A stretch of 64,000 nucleotides of DNA from Inia geoffrensis (GCA_036417435.1 CM070913.1:17948680-18012679); one strand, 5' to 3'; shown: positions 24,487 through 37,079, counted from the first letter of the stretch. Made by a program: numbers and translations. Notes: generated from the sequence alone by a model not told the origin.

Positions 24487-24889
24487 CAACTGTGAATATA
24501 AAATTAGAAATATATTCTTTCTATATAAAGCCAACTCTTCTTCTATGAACGTTAAAATGCCGTAATGAAATCGACTGGCCGTTGCTGCTACTTTCTTAAG
24601 AGTATGTATTCATATGATATCAGTCTTGGAACATGAGACGTAGAGTAATCACAAAAATGCAAAAGTTTCCATTTTAAATATTCAGAAGACTACAGAAATA
24701 ACCATTAGGAACCTACATTGGAAAGTCTCTTCCTAGAAGAGCTCTCCTTTCTTAAAACTATCAATTTTTATAACCCTTCAAGGGTCCTTTAAAATTTCAA
24801 GTCCTAGAGAAGCCTTTCTCTACTTCAGTTCATTTTGGGAACTTACTATTCATTTTACTCTCTAGACGTGCCGACACAGTTCTACAGTG
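24487..24889. other. Unassigned stretch
   Basis: Nothing recognisable beyond AT-rich sequence. Confidence 0.35.
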
Positions 24890-25105
24890 TATAAAGCACC
24901 ACCCACGTTACAAAGGTTTTCTTTTTTTTTTAATATACACAATTAATGTTATTCTCATACCACTCTTCTAAAATAGGGTTTTTCACCTCATTTTGTAGGT
25001 AAGGTAGTGAGAATCATCTAGGTTACTTGACACGTTTCTTTGCGAGAACATGGTGCAGTCTGGATTAAATACAAAACGGATGACTTCAAAATTGCTTCTG
25101 TTTCT
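24890..25105 (-). repeat. Probable MIR relic (antisense)
   Basis: The arrangement 'acctcattttgtaggtaagg' followed by a poorly matching tRNA-like half suggests a reversed MIR. A T run interrupts it at about 24920. This is a weak call. Confidence 0.35.
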
Positions 25106-26084
25106 ACTATGCAACATTTAAGAAAAAAAATATTTTTATGGATTCAAAACATGAAACATTTAAAAGAGTTGGGAGTTCAAGAATAAATTGGATATAAAGC
25201 TATACTGGTAAACAGTATATCAAATAATTTAGTATTCTGATAAATGAAAGATGAAGGATGGGGGGAAGAATAGAGGAAAAGAGGAAAGGTAGTAGGAAAA
25301 AAGAAAGAAAAAACTGAGCATTTTGCTCAGTCCCATGTATTGCATCTTATACTTTTCATTTGTCAGAAAAAATAGCATAAGTGTAGGATTTCAAATATGA
25401 GGATTGCACAGGTATTTCTGGAATAGCAAACTCAGGTATAGAAAAAGAATATTATGGGAGAGTAAAAGAACCCAAGGTGATAATGAGCCACCAGGGCATA
25501 GCTGTGGTTGGTTAGAAGCAATAGTTGACTATACAAAGACATTTAATGAGAAAAAAAATAGAACACTCTATTAAAGGGCACATTTTAAAAACCATTTTCC
25601 ATCTGCATTCCTGGAAATGTGAGTTCAATCAATGAATAATTCATCCAAGGCAGATAAAGGAAAAATGCAGAGTGTATTCACTTGGCCAAGATATGGAGGA
25701 CAGTCAACTGGTTACAGCTTCAGTTGCCCTGGCATCAAGGTTTAATTGAACCAAAAAGCAATTCTGAAATTTCAAAAGAAAATTCTTTCTTTTATGAAAT
25801 CTGTAAAATTGGACAGAAGCTTTTGAAGACATAAAGCTAAATTGAGGGTAAAATGGGCTTATGAATTCAAACCATAAAGGTTATCAGTTTTATCCCTGCC
25901 TAGTTTAGTTGAGTCATTGTTTTCTTTCTACCCTGCTTCATTTTCTTTGCTTTTATATTCATATGTCACAAATTCAATATGCAGATACTATTGCAGAAGG
26001 TAGAGCATGAACAATAGAAATACCTTGTTTCCAACTGGAAGCCATGATATTCTGGAACCATCTTTCTAGGAAAACGTCTTTATC
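25106..26084. other. Unassigned stretch
   Basis: No gene, named repeat or structured feature was recognised. Confidence 0.35.
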
Positions 26085-26545
26085 AGTTGGCTTTTATAGC
26101 TTTAAAAAATCATCATAAACACTGTGACTTAAAATAATAGCCATACATTTGTCATTGGATAGGCACTTTGTTCCGAGTCGGCTAGGAAAGCCCTTCAGCT
26201 GACCTCAACTGGGCTCTCTCATTCACCTATGGCAAGCTCCCTGGTTGACGGAGGCTAGTTGGTCAAAGGGGATTTAACTAGAATGACTTGTCTTTATTCC
26301 ATTTGCTCTTTTAGCCCCCAGCAGTTTAGCCCAGGTTTGTACACATGATGGTCTCAGGGTCCCAAGAGTGAGACGCATATAAAAGCTTCTTGAGGTCAGG
26401 CTCAGAATTTGCAGTTTCCTTTCCATTGCTTTTTTAAGTCAAATCAAGTTGCATGGGCTGCCCAGATTGAAGGGGTATATAGAAAGAGATTTTACCTCCT
26501 CAAGGAAGGAAAGGTTATGTGGCCATTTTTGCCATCTCCTCTACC
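26085..26545 (+). repeat. Ancient interspersed repeat, family not named (copy 1)
   Basis: Block order resembles a common mammalian medium-reiterated repeat: 'tgacttaaaataatagccat' (the '...cttaaaacaaca' motif), a Gly/Leu-rich 'gctgacctcaactgggctct' segment, then 'ggctcagaatttgcagtttc', and 'ttttacctcctcaaggaagg'. The copy at 27625-28110 has the same order and orientation. I could not assign a family. Confidence 0.4.
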
Positions 26546-26936
26546 TCCTTTGAGGAACTCTCATTCATGAAGATACAACCATGAGATTAAAGGTTATTCA
26601 TAATTTAGGACATAAATTTAGTCCCCAAACACTTCTGAGTTCAAGGTTTCTCCCATGCTACTCTTTCTTTCTTTCAGTGGTCACTTAGTCACTTAGTGAG
26701 AGACTCCCTCAGAAACTTTGGAAGTTCCCATGGGACACCAAGCCATGTAATTGATGCTATTTGCTACTAGCTTAATTTCCTTCCACATATGTGGTGGTTC
26801 TTCTTTTCTTTCATTTCTCATTGTGTCTCTATCCATTCCTTGACTATTAGAACAACCAATCTCTATTCTTTTTACTCTTTTCTTTCTTTGCATTTGCTCC
26901 GTGGCTTTAGGTACACCACATCCTCCTCACTTGCTG

Positions 26937-27590
26937 CTTGAATTACTGCAGTAGCCTCTTATTGCAGGCTGTAATCTTTGACCCTCCCTTATTTGTCTCC
27001 CTGACGGCCACAAAGAGCTTTTGAAATGCTTGGAATAACCACATCAACTGTAATTTTTAATAATCTTCATTTTTTCTATAATTTTCAAGATAGCCATCAA
27101 ACTTTTGGAACACAAGGATAGTTATGCTCCAATCTGTTCTTTACTTAAATTCCCCAAATCATCTCTGCTAAACCCACATATGTCATTATTTTTAAGTAAT
27201 TAACATCTCTGCAGTACCCTTTGCTCTCTAATGATTTAGAAAATAATTTGCTGCTTCCTAGAATGTTTTTCTGTCACATCTTTTTAACCAACCTAGCTCC
27301 TATTCACCCTAATTCAAGATTCCACACATGTCAGTCACTGCCAGGGAAACCATCTGATGCCTGTTTGAGTTAAATACCATTATGGGGGCTCCATGAACCC
27401 TGTGCTCATCGGATATAGTACATCACACTCTGTTATAAAGTGTTGACTGTTTTTTTCCTTCTGTCTCTCACATGAGCATGTCAACTGAGAGAAGCGTTCT
27501 TGATATTTGTTTCTTGACTTTAGTACTGGCTGCTGTACCTTGGTATATAGTATGGCAGTCAACAGATGTTTGAAACAATTAAGTGGGAGA
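26937..27590 (+). repeat. L2 3'-region relic
   Basis: Sense L2 3' part: 'ttactgcagtagcctcttat', 'tccctgacggccacaaagag', 'ttcctagaatgtttttctgt', 'cctagctcctattcacccta', then 'ccttggtatatagtatggca' and 'cagatgtttgaa' near the terminus. The order follows the L2 consensus and divergence is high, as expected for this ancient LINE. Confidence 0.65.
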
Positions 27591-27624
27591 AAGTGTATGC
27601 CATCTGGGAAAAAGAAAGTTGATG

Positions 27625-28110
27625 CATCAGTTACTTAATACTCTAACAGTGCTGTGTAACAAGCAACCACAAAATCCTAGTGGTGGGAAACATTTACATT
27701 TATTTTTGTTCTCAGTCTATGTATCAATCTGTGGTTTGCCTGATTTGGACAGCTGTGGCTGATCTTGAGTAGTCTTGTTCAGGTACTTGCTAGTTTGTGG
27801 GTTGACCAGGTGCTGGCTGAGAATACTCATCTCTCTTCAATGTGATCTCTAATCCTTACATTGGCTAGTCCAGGTTTAATACTCCTGGGAGATGCAGGCA
27901 TCCACTAAAGTTCCTAGGCTTAGAACTGGCAAATAGCTCTTCTGCTGCTTTCTATTGGTCAAAGTAAGTCACAAGACCAGCACAGAGTCAAGGTGTGGAG
28001 AAATACACTCTACCTCTTGATGAGGAGAGCAGCAAAATCACACTACAAGGAGCATGGATAGAGTGAGGCCATTAACTGGGGCTATCAAGGCAATCAAATT
28101 AGCTTACCCT
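27625..28110 (+). repeat. Ancient interspersed repeat, family not named (copy 2)
   Basis: Better preserved than copy 1: 'gctgtgtaacaagcaaccac', 'cttagaactggcaaatagct', 'tctattggtcaaagtaagtc' and 'actctacctcttgatgagga'. These are landmarks of a widespread mammalian repeat I cannot confidently name. Confidence 0.5.
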
Positions 28111-28834
28111 ACCTACAGAGTATTATGCTAATTTACATAATTATCCACATCATTCAGTAGAATGCTACCAACTCTCTCACAAATGTATGAAGAAATATAA
28201 TTCCAAAGTAGACATCAGATTTGTTCAAACTACTTTAGTTTGAAATAAAAGTTTCTGATGCAAAAAGGAATTTGGAAACAAAACAGTCATTTAAACACTG
28301 AGCACCACAGCACAAACACTAAAGAAATTACAAAATAAAGATACTAATGAAACAAAGAGAAGCATGGAAAAAGGGGGAGGAAGAGATAATGACTCAACAG
28401 AGCCAAACAGCTAAACTGCAGCAATCAAAGCAAATAGCAAGAAAACAAAAGACACTGATTAAATTCAACCTCTCTGCTCCCAGGATAATATGTATGCTGC
28501 AATATTTTCGACAAACAGTATGGTAAAATCTAAGAGCACAGCAAGCATTATCAATTCTATTTTCATTACTGTTGAAGGAGAGTTGAATTTTCTTGATCAA
28601 TTAAGAAAAATTTTCCCTGTTAAAGTACAATGTGTACAACTGTATAGGCCACTTGAATCTGTCTTGTCCTTGCTCTGGCCTTGAAGTATTGGAAGAAAAT
28701 TATTATGGTCCACATTCAGCTTGGCAGAGAGCAAAATGACATACCCTTGGAGCCTCAGTTTCCTGGATTAAAGAACCAGTTCTCTGCTTAAGGACACTTG
28801 CCATGGTGTTATGGCAAAGCTAAGGCTGAATGTC
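28111..28834. other. Unassigned stretch
   Basis: No gene or named repeat was recognised. The frames at 28394-28600 (minus) and 28490-28684 (plus) overlap each other and show no domain. Confidence 0.35.
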
Positions 28835-28850
28835 AGAAACATGAAATCAG

Positions 28851-29069
28851 GGCTCCCCTGGTGGCACAGTGGTTGGGAGTCTGCCTGCCGATGCAGGGGA
28901 CGCGGGTTCGTGCCCCGGCCTGGGAGGGTCCCACGTGCCGTGGAGCGGCTGGGCCTGTGGGCCGTGGCCGCTGGGCCTGTGCGTCCAGAGCCTGTGCTCC
29001 ACAGCGGGAGAGGCCACAGTGGTGAGAGGCCAGCGTACCGAAAAAAAAAAAAAACAAACAAACAAAAAA
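28851..29069 (+). mobile_element. CHR-type SINE (short class)
   Basis: A complete element runs from 'ggctcccctggtggcacagt' to 'gaggccagcgtaccg' plus an A-rich tail. A perfect 16-bp target duplication, agaaacatgaaatcag, brackets it at 28835-28850 and 29070-29085. Long apparent frames on both strands arise from the GC-rich SINE body. Confidence 0.95.
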
Positions 29070-29169
29070 AGAAACATGAAATCAGTAGCTAAAGAATTGA
29101 TGGTCAAGATGGCCTTAACAGTTCCTTCTACTTAACTACACTTTAGATAGGCTTCTTCCTGCCTCTAAG

Positions 29170-29665
29170 CCCCTGACTGCCCTCTCACCCAGGCCCTTAT
29201 AGAATCCAGATGGCCTAACCACAGAGGTCCCTCTGCTCCCTTTCTTAGAGCATTTACTTTAGAAAATATGTAATTGTAAAATCTTTCTTTGCCCCTTTGA
29301 AATGCAAATATTTTAAAAAGCCTCTTGCCAGTTCTACAACCCAGGACTGTCTCAAGGACCTGGGGCCATCTCTTTGAAATGACATTATGGAAGAAGATAG
29401 TGTTCCTACCTTCCAGTCTCTGTGGGAGGATAGGAGCCTAACTTCCCTTCTGGAGCACCTTGCTCCAAGTGTAAATACTTCCTTTCATCATGAAAGCACA
29501 TGAAAGTTTACTTTTCCCTTGGGTAAGACCAATTAGCAAACACAGATGGCCTAAGATCCCCGCAGCCCAGATCTCAGAATAAGTTCTGATCTTTCTCCCC
29601 TATTGTAATAGACTGGGGTAAAGCCTTCCTTCCATGTTTAACTTTCATGCAGTTTGGTTTTGAAA
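29170..29665 (+). mobile_element. Probable solo LTR of an old ERV
   Basis: The sequence is organised like a gammaretrovirus-type LTR: 'ccagttctacaacccaggac', 'ccttccagtctctgtgggag', 'taagaccaattagcaaacac', then 'cctattgtaatagactgggg' and 'taaagccttccttccatgtt', which resembles the polyadenylation/U5 region. The family is unassigned. No internal retroviral genes flank it. Confidence 0.45.
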
Positions 29666-30059
29666 GTGACATCTACACATCTGCAAAAAATGTTTGAAAG
29701 GTACTTCTGAAATTTCAAAAATTCTTCACAGAAATTCTAAGAAGCCTGAATGTCTCTGTGTAGTATTTAAAAAGCAAATAGTTCATCTTTTGGAAAGCCC
29801 CATTTATTCAGAAATGATTTACATTGTTAGGCCAAAGCTAATAAACTTAATTGAGAGAGGAGGAAAAAACGTCCTATGTTTTTCACAATTACCTTGAACT
29901 TGAAATTCCTTTCTGGAGACTCCTTCTTTATGAATGTTTTTCTTTAACCTTAACAGAATACACTGCTGTCCATTTTTTTTTCTACAAGGCTTATAATAGG
30001 AAAGTATAGTCTATTTTAAAATTAAATTTGAACCTAAGTTTAACTACAATTTAATGTAC

Positions 30060-30410
30060 ATTTAATAGCTGTCCCTTAGGTCCTAGGCCTGTTTCAGAAC
30101 CCAGCGCATTTAGTCAGGTGCTGATAAACTTTGAGTCTAGTGAAGAATGTTGACATTCACACAATTACCTCTGCATAATGCAACGAAAAATGTAAATTCT
30201 ATGAGAGGACATGGAAAAAACTAAAAGAGATTTACAGGCGGGAGCTGTTAACACCCAAGTAGTACAAAGGAAAAACTTAAAAGGAGAATGCTTGATAGCC
30301 AGGTTTTAAACGATGAGTGGGAATCCTAAAGGGCATACAGAGAAAGGAAGATGATTCCAGGTGAAAGCAATAGCTTGATAAAAGGTTAAAGGAGTACACA
30401 TGCTTATATC
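30060..30410 (-). repeat. L2 relic (antisense)
   Basis: Reversed L2 landmarks: 'taaacgatgagtgggaatcc', 'gatgattccaggtgaaagca', preceded by 'caggtgctgataaactttga'. The order fits the L2 3' region read backwards. Confidence 0.45.
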
Positions 30411-30569
30411 ATGTTCTATGGCGCTGAACACAAATTAAGACAGTCTGGCAAACTAGGTAAAGGCAAATCCTGCCTAATTAGTCCTCTTTTTAAGAATTAA
30501 CTCTACCAAAAGTTACTGAAATGTGAGATTTGCACTTTTATTCATTAACTTATGAAGTTGTTTTAGGTT

Positions 30570-31245
30570 TACATGTATACTATATCTTTAATAACTTTTT
30601 TGAGGGGTAAACAAGCAATTTGGTAAGCTCTGACAAATGTGCACAGCATGAAATCACTGCCCCAATCAAGATAGTGAACATATCCATCATTTTCAGAAGT
30701 ACACCGCATTCTTTGCTCCTAGTGCCACACAACAATTGATTCACATTTTGTCATTATACATTAGTTTTTTTTTTCTAGAATTTTGTATAAGTGGAATTGT
30801 AAAGCATGTGCTTTTCATATGTCTCACTTTTTTCATTCTGCATAATGAATTGGGGAATGGCATATGGTAAGTATAAGTTTAACTTTTTAAGAATCTGCCC
30901 AATGATTTTACAAAGTGGTAGGACCGTTTTACATTTCTACATGCAGTGTAGGAGAGTTTCAGTTTCTCTACATGCTTGCCAGCAATTGACCATTTCCATC
31001 TTTCAAAAAAAAAAAAAAAAAAAGGCCGTTCTAGGGAGTCGGTAGTGCTATTTCATTATGGTTTTTTATTTGCCTTTTCCTGTTAACTAATAATCTTGAG
31101 CATTTTGTCATGTGCTTATTGGCTATTTTTATACCTTGTGAAACATTTGTTTGAATATTTTCCCTATTATCTATTGTGGTTCGCCTTCTTAATATTGAGT
31201 TATAAGAGTTATTTGTTTATTCTGGATATGAGTTCTTTGTTTACT
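30570..31245 (-). mobile_element. Ancient L1M 3' region (antisense)
   Basis: The blocks 'ctctgacaaatgtgcacagc', 'ccccaatcaagatagtgaac', 'tttgtataagtggaattgta', 'ttcattctgcataatgaatt' and 'gagcattttgtcatgtgctt' are the reverse of an old L1 3' UTR and ORF2 end. An A run interrupts it at about 31006-31023. Confidence 0.7.
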
Positions 31246-31314
31246 ATTTATAATTATTTATATATTATTGATATATGTGATATTTATTGTACTCTATTGT
31301 GAGCTCCAATAATG

Positions 31315-33270
31315 GAGAAGCCTGGCAGTGGTGATGAAATGTGTGGCCAAAAATCTGAGAAAAAAAATCATTCTGGACATAGGAACCAGGAAAGGGAACC
31401 CCTTTGGGCCACAGAGTGTGTGACAATGCCAGAGCAGAAGGAGCCAGGGAGAGGGAACCTGTATTTTGTATATGAATCTACCAAAGGCTCAGGCTCACAC
31501 AAGATCTACTCATGAATGCGACAGCTCTAAACTGGTAGATAAAAGGTTTGGTAAAATGAAATTGGCTTTAAACCACTGCACAAAAGGGAAAAAAAAAAAA
31601 ACTTGTAGCATGAACCTACCTGAGTTGATTGCCTGGTAAAGCAGAAACCTCAACATTCTCCAGAAGAATATAACAGGACTCGGAATCTACACAACATAGT
31701 TTACATGGTAGACATACAAACAACCAGGAAATCGCTAGTAATTCTTAAGGTAAAAAACAATCAATGAACAAATGCCAACATTGAAATGACCCATATGTTT
31801 TAATTACCAGACAAGGCTTTAAAACAGCAATTATTACAACGCTCCATGATATAAAGGGAAACACAGGCGGTCATGACAGAAAAAAATTATATATAAAAAA
31901 GAAAAACGATATAAAATAGTGAAGTGGAAGTTAGAACTTAAATATACAATATCTGAGTTAAAATATTCAACAAATGGACTCATGAGCAGAATGAGCATGA
32001 CAGAGGGAACACTGAGTAAATCTGAAGATAGTCTTAAAATTTATCCAATGTGAAGTAAAGAGAGAAAAAGACTTAAAAATCAGAGAGTCGTGGAAAAAAT
32101 AGAGTTCAAGATCTGTGGGGCAACATCAAACATTTAATCTGTGTATAATTAGCTCTCTAGAAAAGAAATGTGGGAAAAAATATAAAGATTAGATAGATAG
32201 ATAGATACAAATAGATAAATATTTATACAGAAATATAGATATGTAAATGTAAATAAAGCATTGTGACAGACTTACATTTACAAATAGAAGATGCTCAGCA
32301 AAACTAAAACACAGTCAACTCGAAGAAAATCATGCTGAGATCCATGTCAATAAAACAGCAAAACAAACAAATAATAACAACAAAAAAATTGAGACTACCT
32401 GGAAAAATAACACATTAGACACAGAGAAAAATGATTTGTGTCATTGTAATGCTCACCAAAAACCATGGAAGCCAGAAATTGAAATGATATTCTTCAAGTG
32501 CAGAAAGACAAGACTTCCAACCTAAAGCCTAACCCAGTAAAAATATCATTCAGGAATGGAACTAAAATATATACAGTTTCAGATGAAGGAAAATTATGGG
32601 AAATTTTTGCCAGCAAATCTGATCTACGAGAAATGCTAAGTAAAGTTGTTTAGGCTAAAGGGAAATAATACCAGAGGAAACCATGCATCAACAGGAATGA
32701 GGGAGGAGCAATAGAAATGGCAAATATCTGGATAATTTTCTTGATAAGTTCTTAAAATATGTATGACTGCTTTTAAAGTATGTATGATGGAATATAAATG
32801 TATGGGGTTTTCAGTGTCTGTAGACATAATATCAATACATATCACAGCTATTACATAGAGTTCGCTGGAGGGTTTTAAAAGTGATCTATATGGTTCTAAG
32901 ATTTTTATATTTTATGTGAAGTAGAACAATATTAACTTTAAGTAGATGTGGAATGTCGGTTTGCCTATCTTAATCCCTAGAGCAACTACTAAAAAACAAT
33001 AGAAATTGATATAGCCTAAAGGCAACAGATACATTAAAAGGGAAAATAAACAAATGAATCCAAGTAGCTAGGTAATCAGAAGCAGAGGAACAGAAAAACA
33101 GAGGATACAAACAGAAAACAGAAAGTAAAATGATGGACCTAAATCCATCCATATCAATAATCACATAAAATATTAATAGTCTAAACACTCCAGTTAAAAG
33201 ACAAAGATTGAGTGAATTAAAAAGCAAGCCTTTCAATATACTTTCCACAAAAGACTAATAAAGACATAGA
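31315..33270 (+). mobile_element. Ancient L1M, ORF1-to-ORF2 region, part 1
   Basis: A heavily decayed sense L1 is followed through ORF1-like sequence ('aatgctcaccaaaaaccatg', 'aattgaaatgatattcttca', 'ttcaggaatggaactaaaat'), the inter-ORF region and the start of the ORF2 endonuclease ('tccatccatatcaataatca', 'aataaagacatagag' near 33256-33271). No intact frame remains. A (GATA)n tract lies at about 32188-32208. The copy is interrupted at about 33271 by a young L1 3' end. Confidence 0.65.
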
Positions 33271-33275
33271 GTTTT

Positions 33276-33425
33276 GGGTGGGATAGGGAGGGTGGGAGGA
33301 AGATGCAAGAGGGAGGAGATATGGGGATATATGTATATGTATAGCTGATTCACTTTGTTATAAAGCAGAAACTAGCACACCATTGTAAAGCAATTATACT
33401 CCAATAAAGATGTTAAAAAAAAAAA
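33276..33425 (+). mobile_element. Young L1 3' end nested in L1M
   Basis: About 140 bases of the cetartiodactyl L1 3' terminus ('ggtgggatagggagggtggg' ... 'tgattcactttgttataaag' ... 'ccaataaagatgtt') plus a poly-A at 33415-33425. It is severely 5'-truncated. I found no target-site duplication, and the flanking L1M does not resume where it left off (see findings). Confidence 0.93.
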
Positions 33426-33426
33426 G

Positions 33427-35035
33427 AAACAGAACTAAAAGGAGAAATAGAAAATCCCACAATGGTAGTAGATTTTATCACTGTTCTCACAGCAAATGAT
33501 AAAACAATGAGAAGAAAATTAGTAAAAACGTAACTCTAAATATCTTGATCTAATAAGAATTTATAGACTATTACATCCAACAATTTCAGAATAAACACTT
33601 TCTAAGCACACAAAATACATTGATTAAAAAGAAATATGTGCTGGGTAATAGAAATAAGTCTCAATAGATTTAAAATAGTTAAAATCATACAAATTATGTT
33701 TTTAATAATAGTAAAATATCCAGGAAACCCCAGAGTACTGGAAAATAAAACAGCATATTTTAAAATTAAACAAGCAAAAAAGACAAAATCTTAAGGGACA
33801 TTAAGATAAATAGCAAAAAATATAACATATCAAAATTGGTGAGATACAGCTAAAGCATTGCTTAAATGGAAAATTATCTTAGAAATTTCTTATGTTAGAA
33901 AAGATAAAAGATTTAACACCAATGCCTTCAAGTTCCACCTTAGGAAACTTTAAAAGATAAGCAAAGTAAACTGAAAGTATATAGAAATAAGAAAATAGTA
34001 ATGAGAAGAAATTAATAAATAGAACAGGGCTGGACAATAGAGAATGGCAATCAAGCCCAAAGCTAGTTCTTTGAAAACATAAATAAAATTAACAAACCCT
34101 GTAACTGTACTGATCAAGAAAAAGAGAGAGTACAAATCACCAAATCAGCAGTGAAAAAGGAGTTATCACCACAGATTATACAGATAGGATGTTTTATATA
34201 TATATTATATACTATATGATAAGATAATGAGATAACAGTATAAAAAACTTTGACAAAAATTGTTTTTAATTTTATGAAATAGACAAATTTTCTTGAAAAA
34301 TCCAACCTTTCAAAATTGACATAAGAAGAAACAAAGAATCTACAAGCCCACTGTATATTAAAGAAATTGAATTCCTTATAAAATATCTTTCCAATAAGAA
34401 AACTCAAGAATCGTATGGTAAGATCTATCAAACAGTCAAGGAAGAAATAACATAAACATTTTCAGAGAATAGAATAGGGATTAATGGCTAAGACTAACTT
34501 GTTTTATGAGGCCAACCAATCTCTAATACCAAAAGCTAATAAAAAATTATATGACAAAAGAAAAAATTACCAACCAATATCTTCATAAATACAGATAGAA
34601 AATACCTTAACACAACATTAGTAAACTATAACTAACATATTTTAGAAGTATACTACATTATGACCAAATCTAATTTATTCCAGGTAATGTACGTTTAAAA
34701 TTCAATCAGAGGTACACCAGTATTCGTAATAGCATTATTTGCAGTGCTCAAAAGACAATCAGCAAAATGCGAACTGAAAAACAATGCACCATTTCGTACA
34801 TTTAAGGTAGGCAAGATTTTAAAAGTGTGACATTACTTAAGTATGTGAAGCCAAGAGATTATTGTTCACTTCTGGTGGGACTGTAAACTGGAACAAACAT
34901 TTTAGACACTTGATGTGTTCCAAGAAAGTTAAAAATGATCAAAAAATTTTACCCTAAGTACATACATTAGTGAAACTGTTACACATGTTCTACAGAAGAA
35001 ATATATCAGAATATGTATAGCATCTTTTGTAGTAG
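33427..35035 (+). mobile_element. Ancient L1M ORF2, part 2
   Basis: The old L1 resumes in the later endonuclease ('agaactaaaaggagaaatag', 'cccacaatggtagtagattt') and continues through RT-region relics ('aaaattaccaaccaatatct') to the ORF2 C-terminal block ('cttctggtgggactgtaaac'). Many deletions and stops are present. It is interrupted again by the SINE at 35049. Confidence 0.65.
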
Positions 35036-35048
35036 TAAGAAAACTAGA

Positions 35049-35261
35049 GGGCTTCCCTGGTGGTGCAGTGGTTGAGAGTCCACCTGCCGATGCAGGGGAC
35101 ACGGGTTCATGCTGCGATCCGGGAAGATCCCACATGCAGCAGAGCAGCTGGGCCCGTGAGCCATGGCCACTGAGCCTGCGCGTCCGGAGCCTGTGCTCCG
35201 CAACGGGAGAGGCCACAACAGTGAGAGGCCCACGTACCGCAAAAAAAAAAAAAAAAAAAAA
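35049..35261 (+). mobile_element. CHR-type SINE inserted into L1M
   Basis: A complete short-class SINE runs from 'gggcttccctggtggtgcag' to 'cacgtaccgc' plus about 21 A. A perfect 13-bp target duplication, taagaaaactaga, lies at 35036-35048 and 35262-35274. The L1M resumes after it with 'aacaactcaaatgttcaccg'. Confidence 0.95.
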
Positions 35262-35480
35262 TAAGAAAACTAGAAACAACTCAAATGTTCACCGAAGAAG
35301 GAGGGATAAATTATCATAGTTCAATGTGATGGTATAGTATGCAACAGTAACAACAAATCAAATATAGCCACAGGTTCAAAAGTAAATCTCAGAAAACCTT
35401 TTAAAAATTGTGCAGAAGAACTATTCACAGCAAGACTAATATTTACATAAGGTTCAAAAACACTTCAAAATTGAACAATG
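35262..35480 (+). mobile_element. Ancient L1M ORF2 end/3' UTR, part 3
   Basis: The block 'aacaactcaaatgttcaccg' (the conserved '…caacctaaatgtcc…' position) and the following 3' region continue the L1M of 33427-35035. It fades into unassigned sequence near 35480. Confidence 0.6.
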
Positions 35481-37079
35481 CAGTTTTTTGGAATAGATAA
35501 ATAAGTTATAGCAAGAGAAGGATGAACCTGAAATTCAGGGGAAGAGGCAAGTAATGGAATCACAAAGAGCTCAGAGGAATCTCATAAATTATTAGTAATA
35601 GTCTATTTATTGCTTAAGATGAGCGGTGTGTAGATGAGTGTTCATTCTGTTTATTAGTCTTCATAACTTAGATAAACCTCATCTCTCAAATATAAGAAAA
35701 AAATATTAGGGGCAGACTCCATGTCTCTTGTGCATCAGCCCAGCTATTAATCATTTTTCCATTTATCATACATCTGCTGTTTATTTCATATACCAGGTAC
35801 TACAAAAAGTGTTTCTCCTAAGGAAAATTCTAAAACAATTTACTGTCTCTTTGTTTGCTTTACCATTATTGGTGATGCTAATTATGTTAAAAATAATGTG
35901 CAAAATTCCTGTCTTATTTTACTTCCTCTAGAACTGGAATAATTTTTTTCTTATTTCTAGAAATTAATTGCCAACATATCTCTCTACATCAGGTGGACAG
36001 CAGGTATTGTGCACATCATTCATAATTTAACATAGGAAAATTTGCATCTTTGGATGTATCTCTCCCTGTGCTGCAAATTAAGAATAGATGAAAGTAATAT
36101 CACCAAGAAACAAGTAAAATTCAGAGCATATTTGAACTGAATGAACTGAAATATTTGAAATGTCGTCTTTGTTTTCTTTTCTGGAGCCTAAATCCCCAAA
36201 GCTACATCATTGTAATCTTTTCAAATGACAGTAAGATTAATAGTGAACATCACATATACTTTTTGCTAGGCCATTGGTCATAGAGGACACATTGTGACTA
36301 GGCTTCCTTGGTAATCAAGACAGAACTTAACACCAGCAAGATTTATCTGGAGATGTGCTTCATAAGAGGAACAGCTTGACCTGAGTGATCACAGGGACTG
36401 TGCAGTTCTTTGACTTGAAGATTTGACAACTGGAATTTATGACAAGCTGCAAGCAGTTCTCATCAACATCATTCAATGGCTTGCAAGAAGGAAATTTTAT
36501 AGTCCCCACAGGACCAATTTTCTGTTTCCAAATATTTATCTGAATTGGCAAGTAATTCCTCTAGTAGCTCTTGACAATTTCCAATCAGATGCTCTGCTCC
36601 TGTCACTGCAAAAAGCTCTTTTGAAATTACTGACAACCAAAATCACACATAATGTATGCCACAACATTCTGTCAACATATGCAGGTATGATATTTTTGGG
36701 TAGTTCTTTTGCTTGTTACACTAGTGCTTGGCAAGTCCTTATCACATTTTTCTTGGCTGGTAATGAAATAATATTTTTATGTATTTCTTTGGGCATAAAG
36801 TAAAAAATACAGAAGATTAAAATACCATCAAAGCAATGTGGTGAGAGTTGACCTACATTTAAAGAGCACTAAGCCAATGAAATCTTATTTTATTCTGTAC
36901 TTAAAATCTGACAGTATCTGTGTAGTGCTGTGAATGAGAAACACGTTTGGAAAAGCATTATGTTCCACATTCCTTAGTTTCTTCATAATCATTAATCAAT
37001 AATGTGATTCTTCCATTCTTTGCTCATTTACATTAATAACATCTAAGGATAATGGAAAATGAATATGGCATGATTGCTT
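35481..37079. other. Unassigned stretch with one 126-codon open frame
   Basis: No gene or repeat was recognised. A plus-strand frame at 36423-36803 encodes 126 residues with a hydrophobic C-terminal third (MIFLGSSFACYTSAWQVLIT and onward). There is no visible promoter, splice-site pattern or known motif, so I do not call it a gene. Confidence 0.35.
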
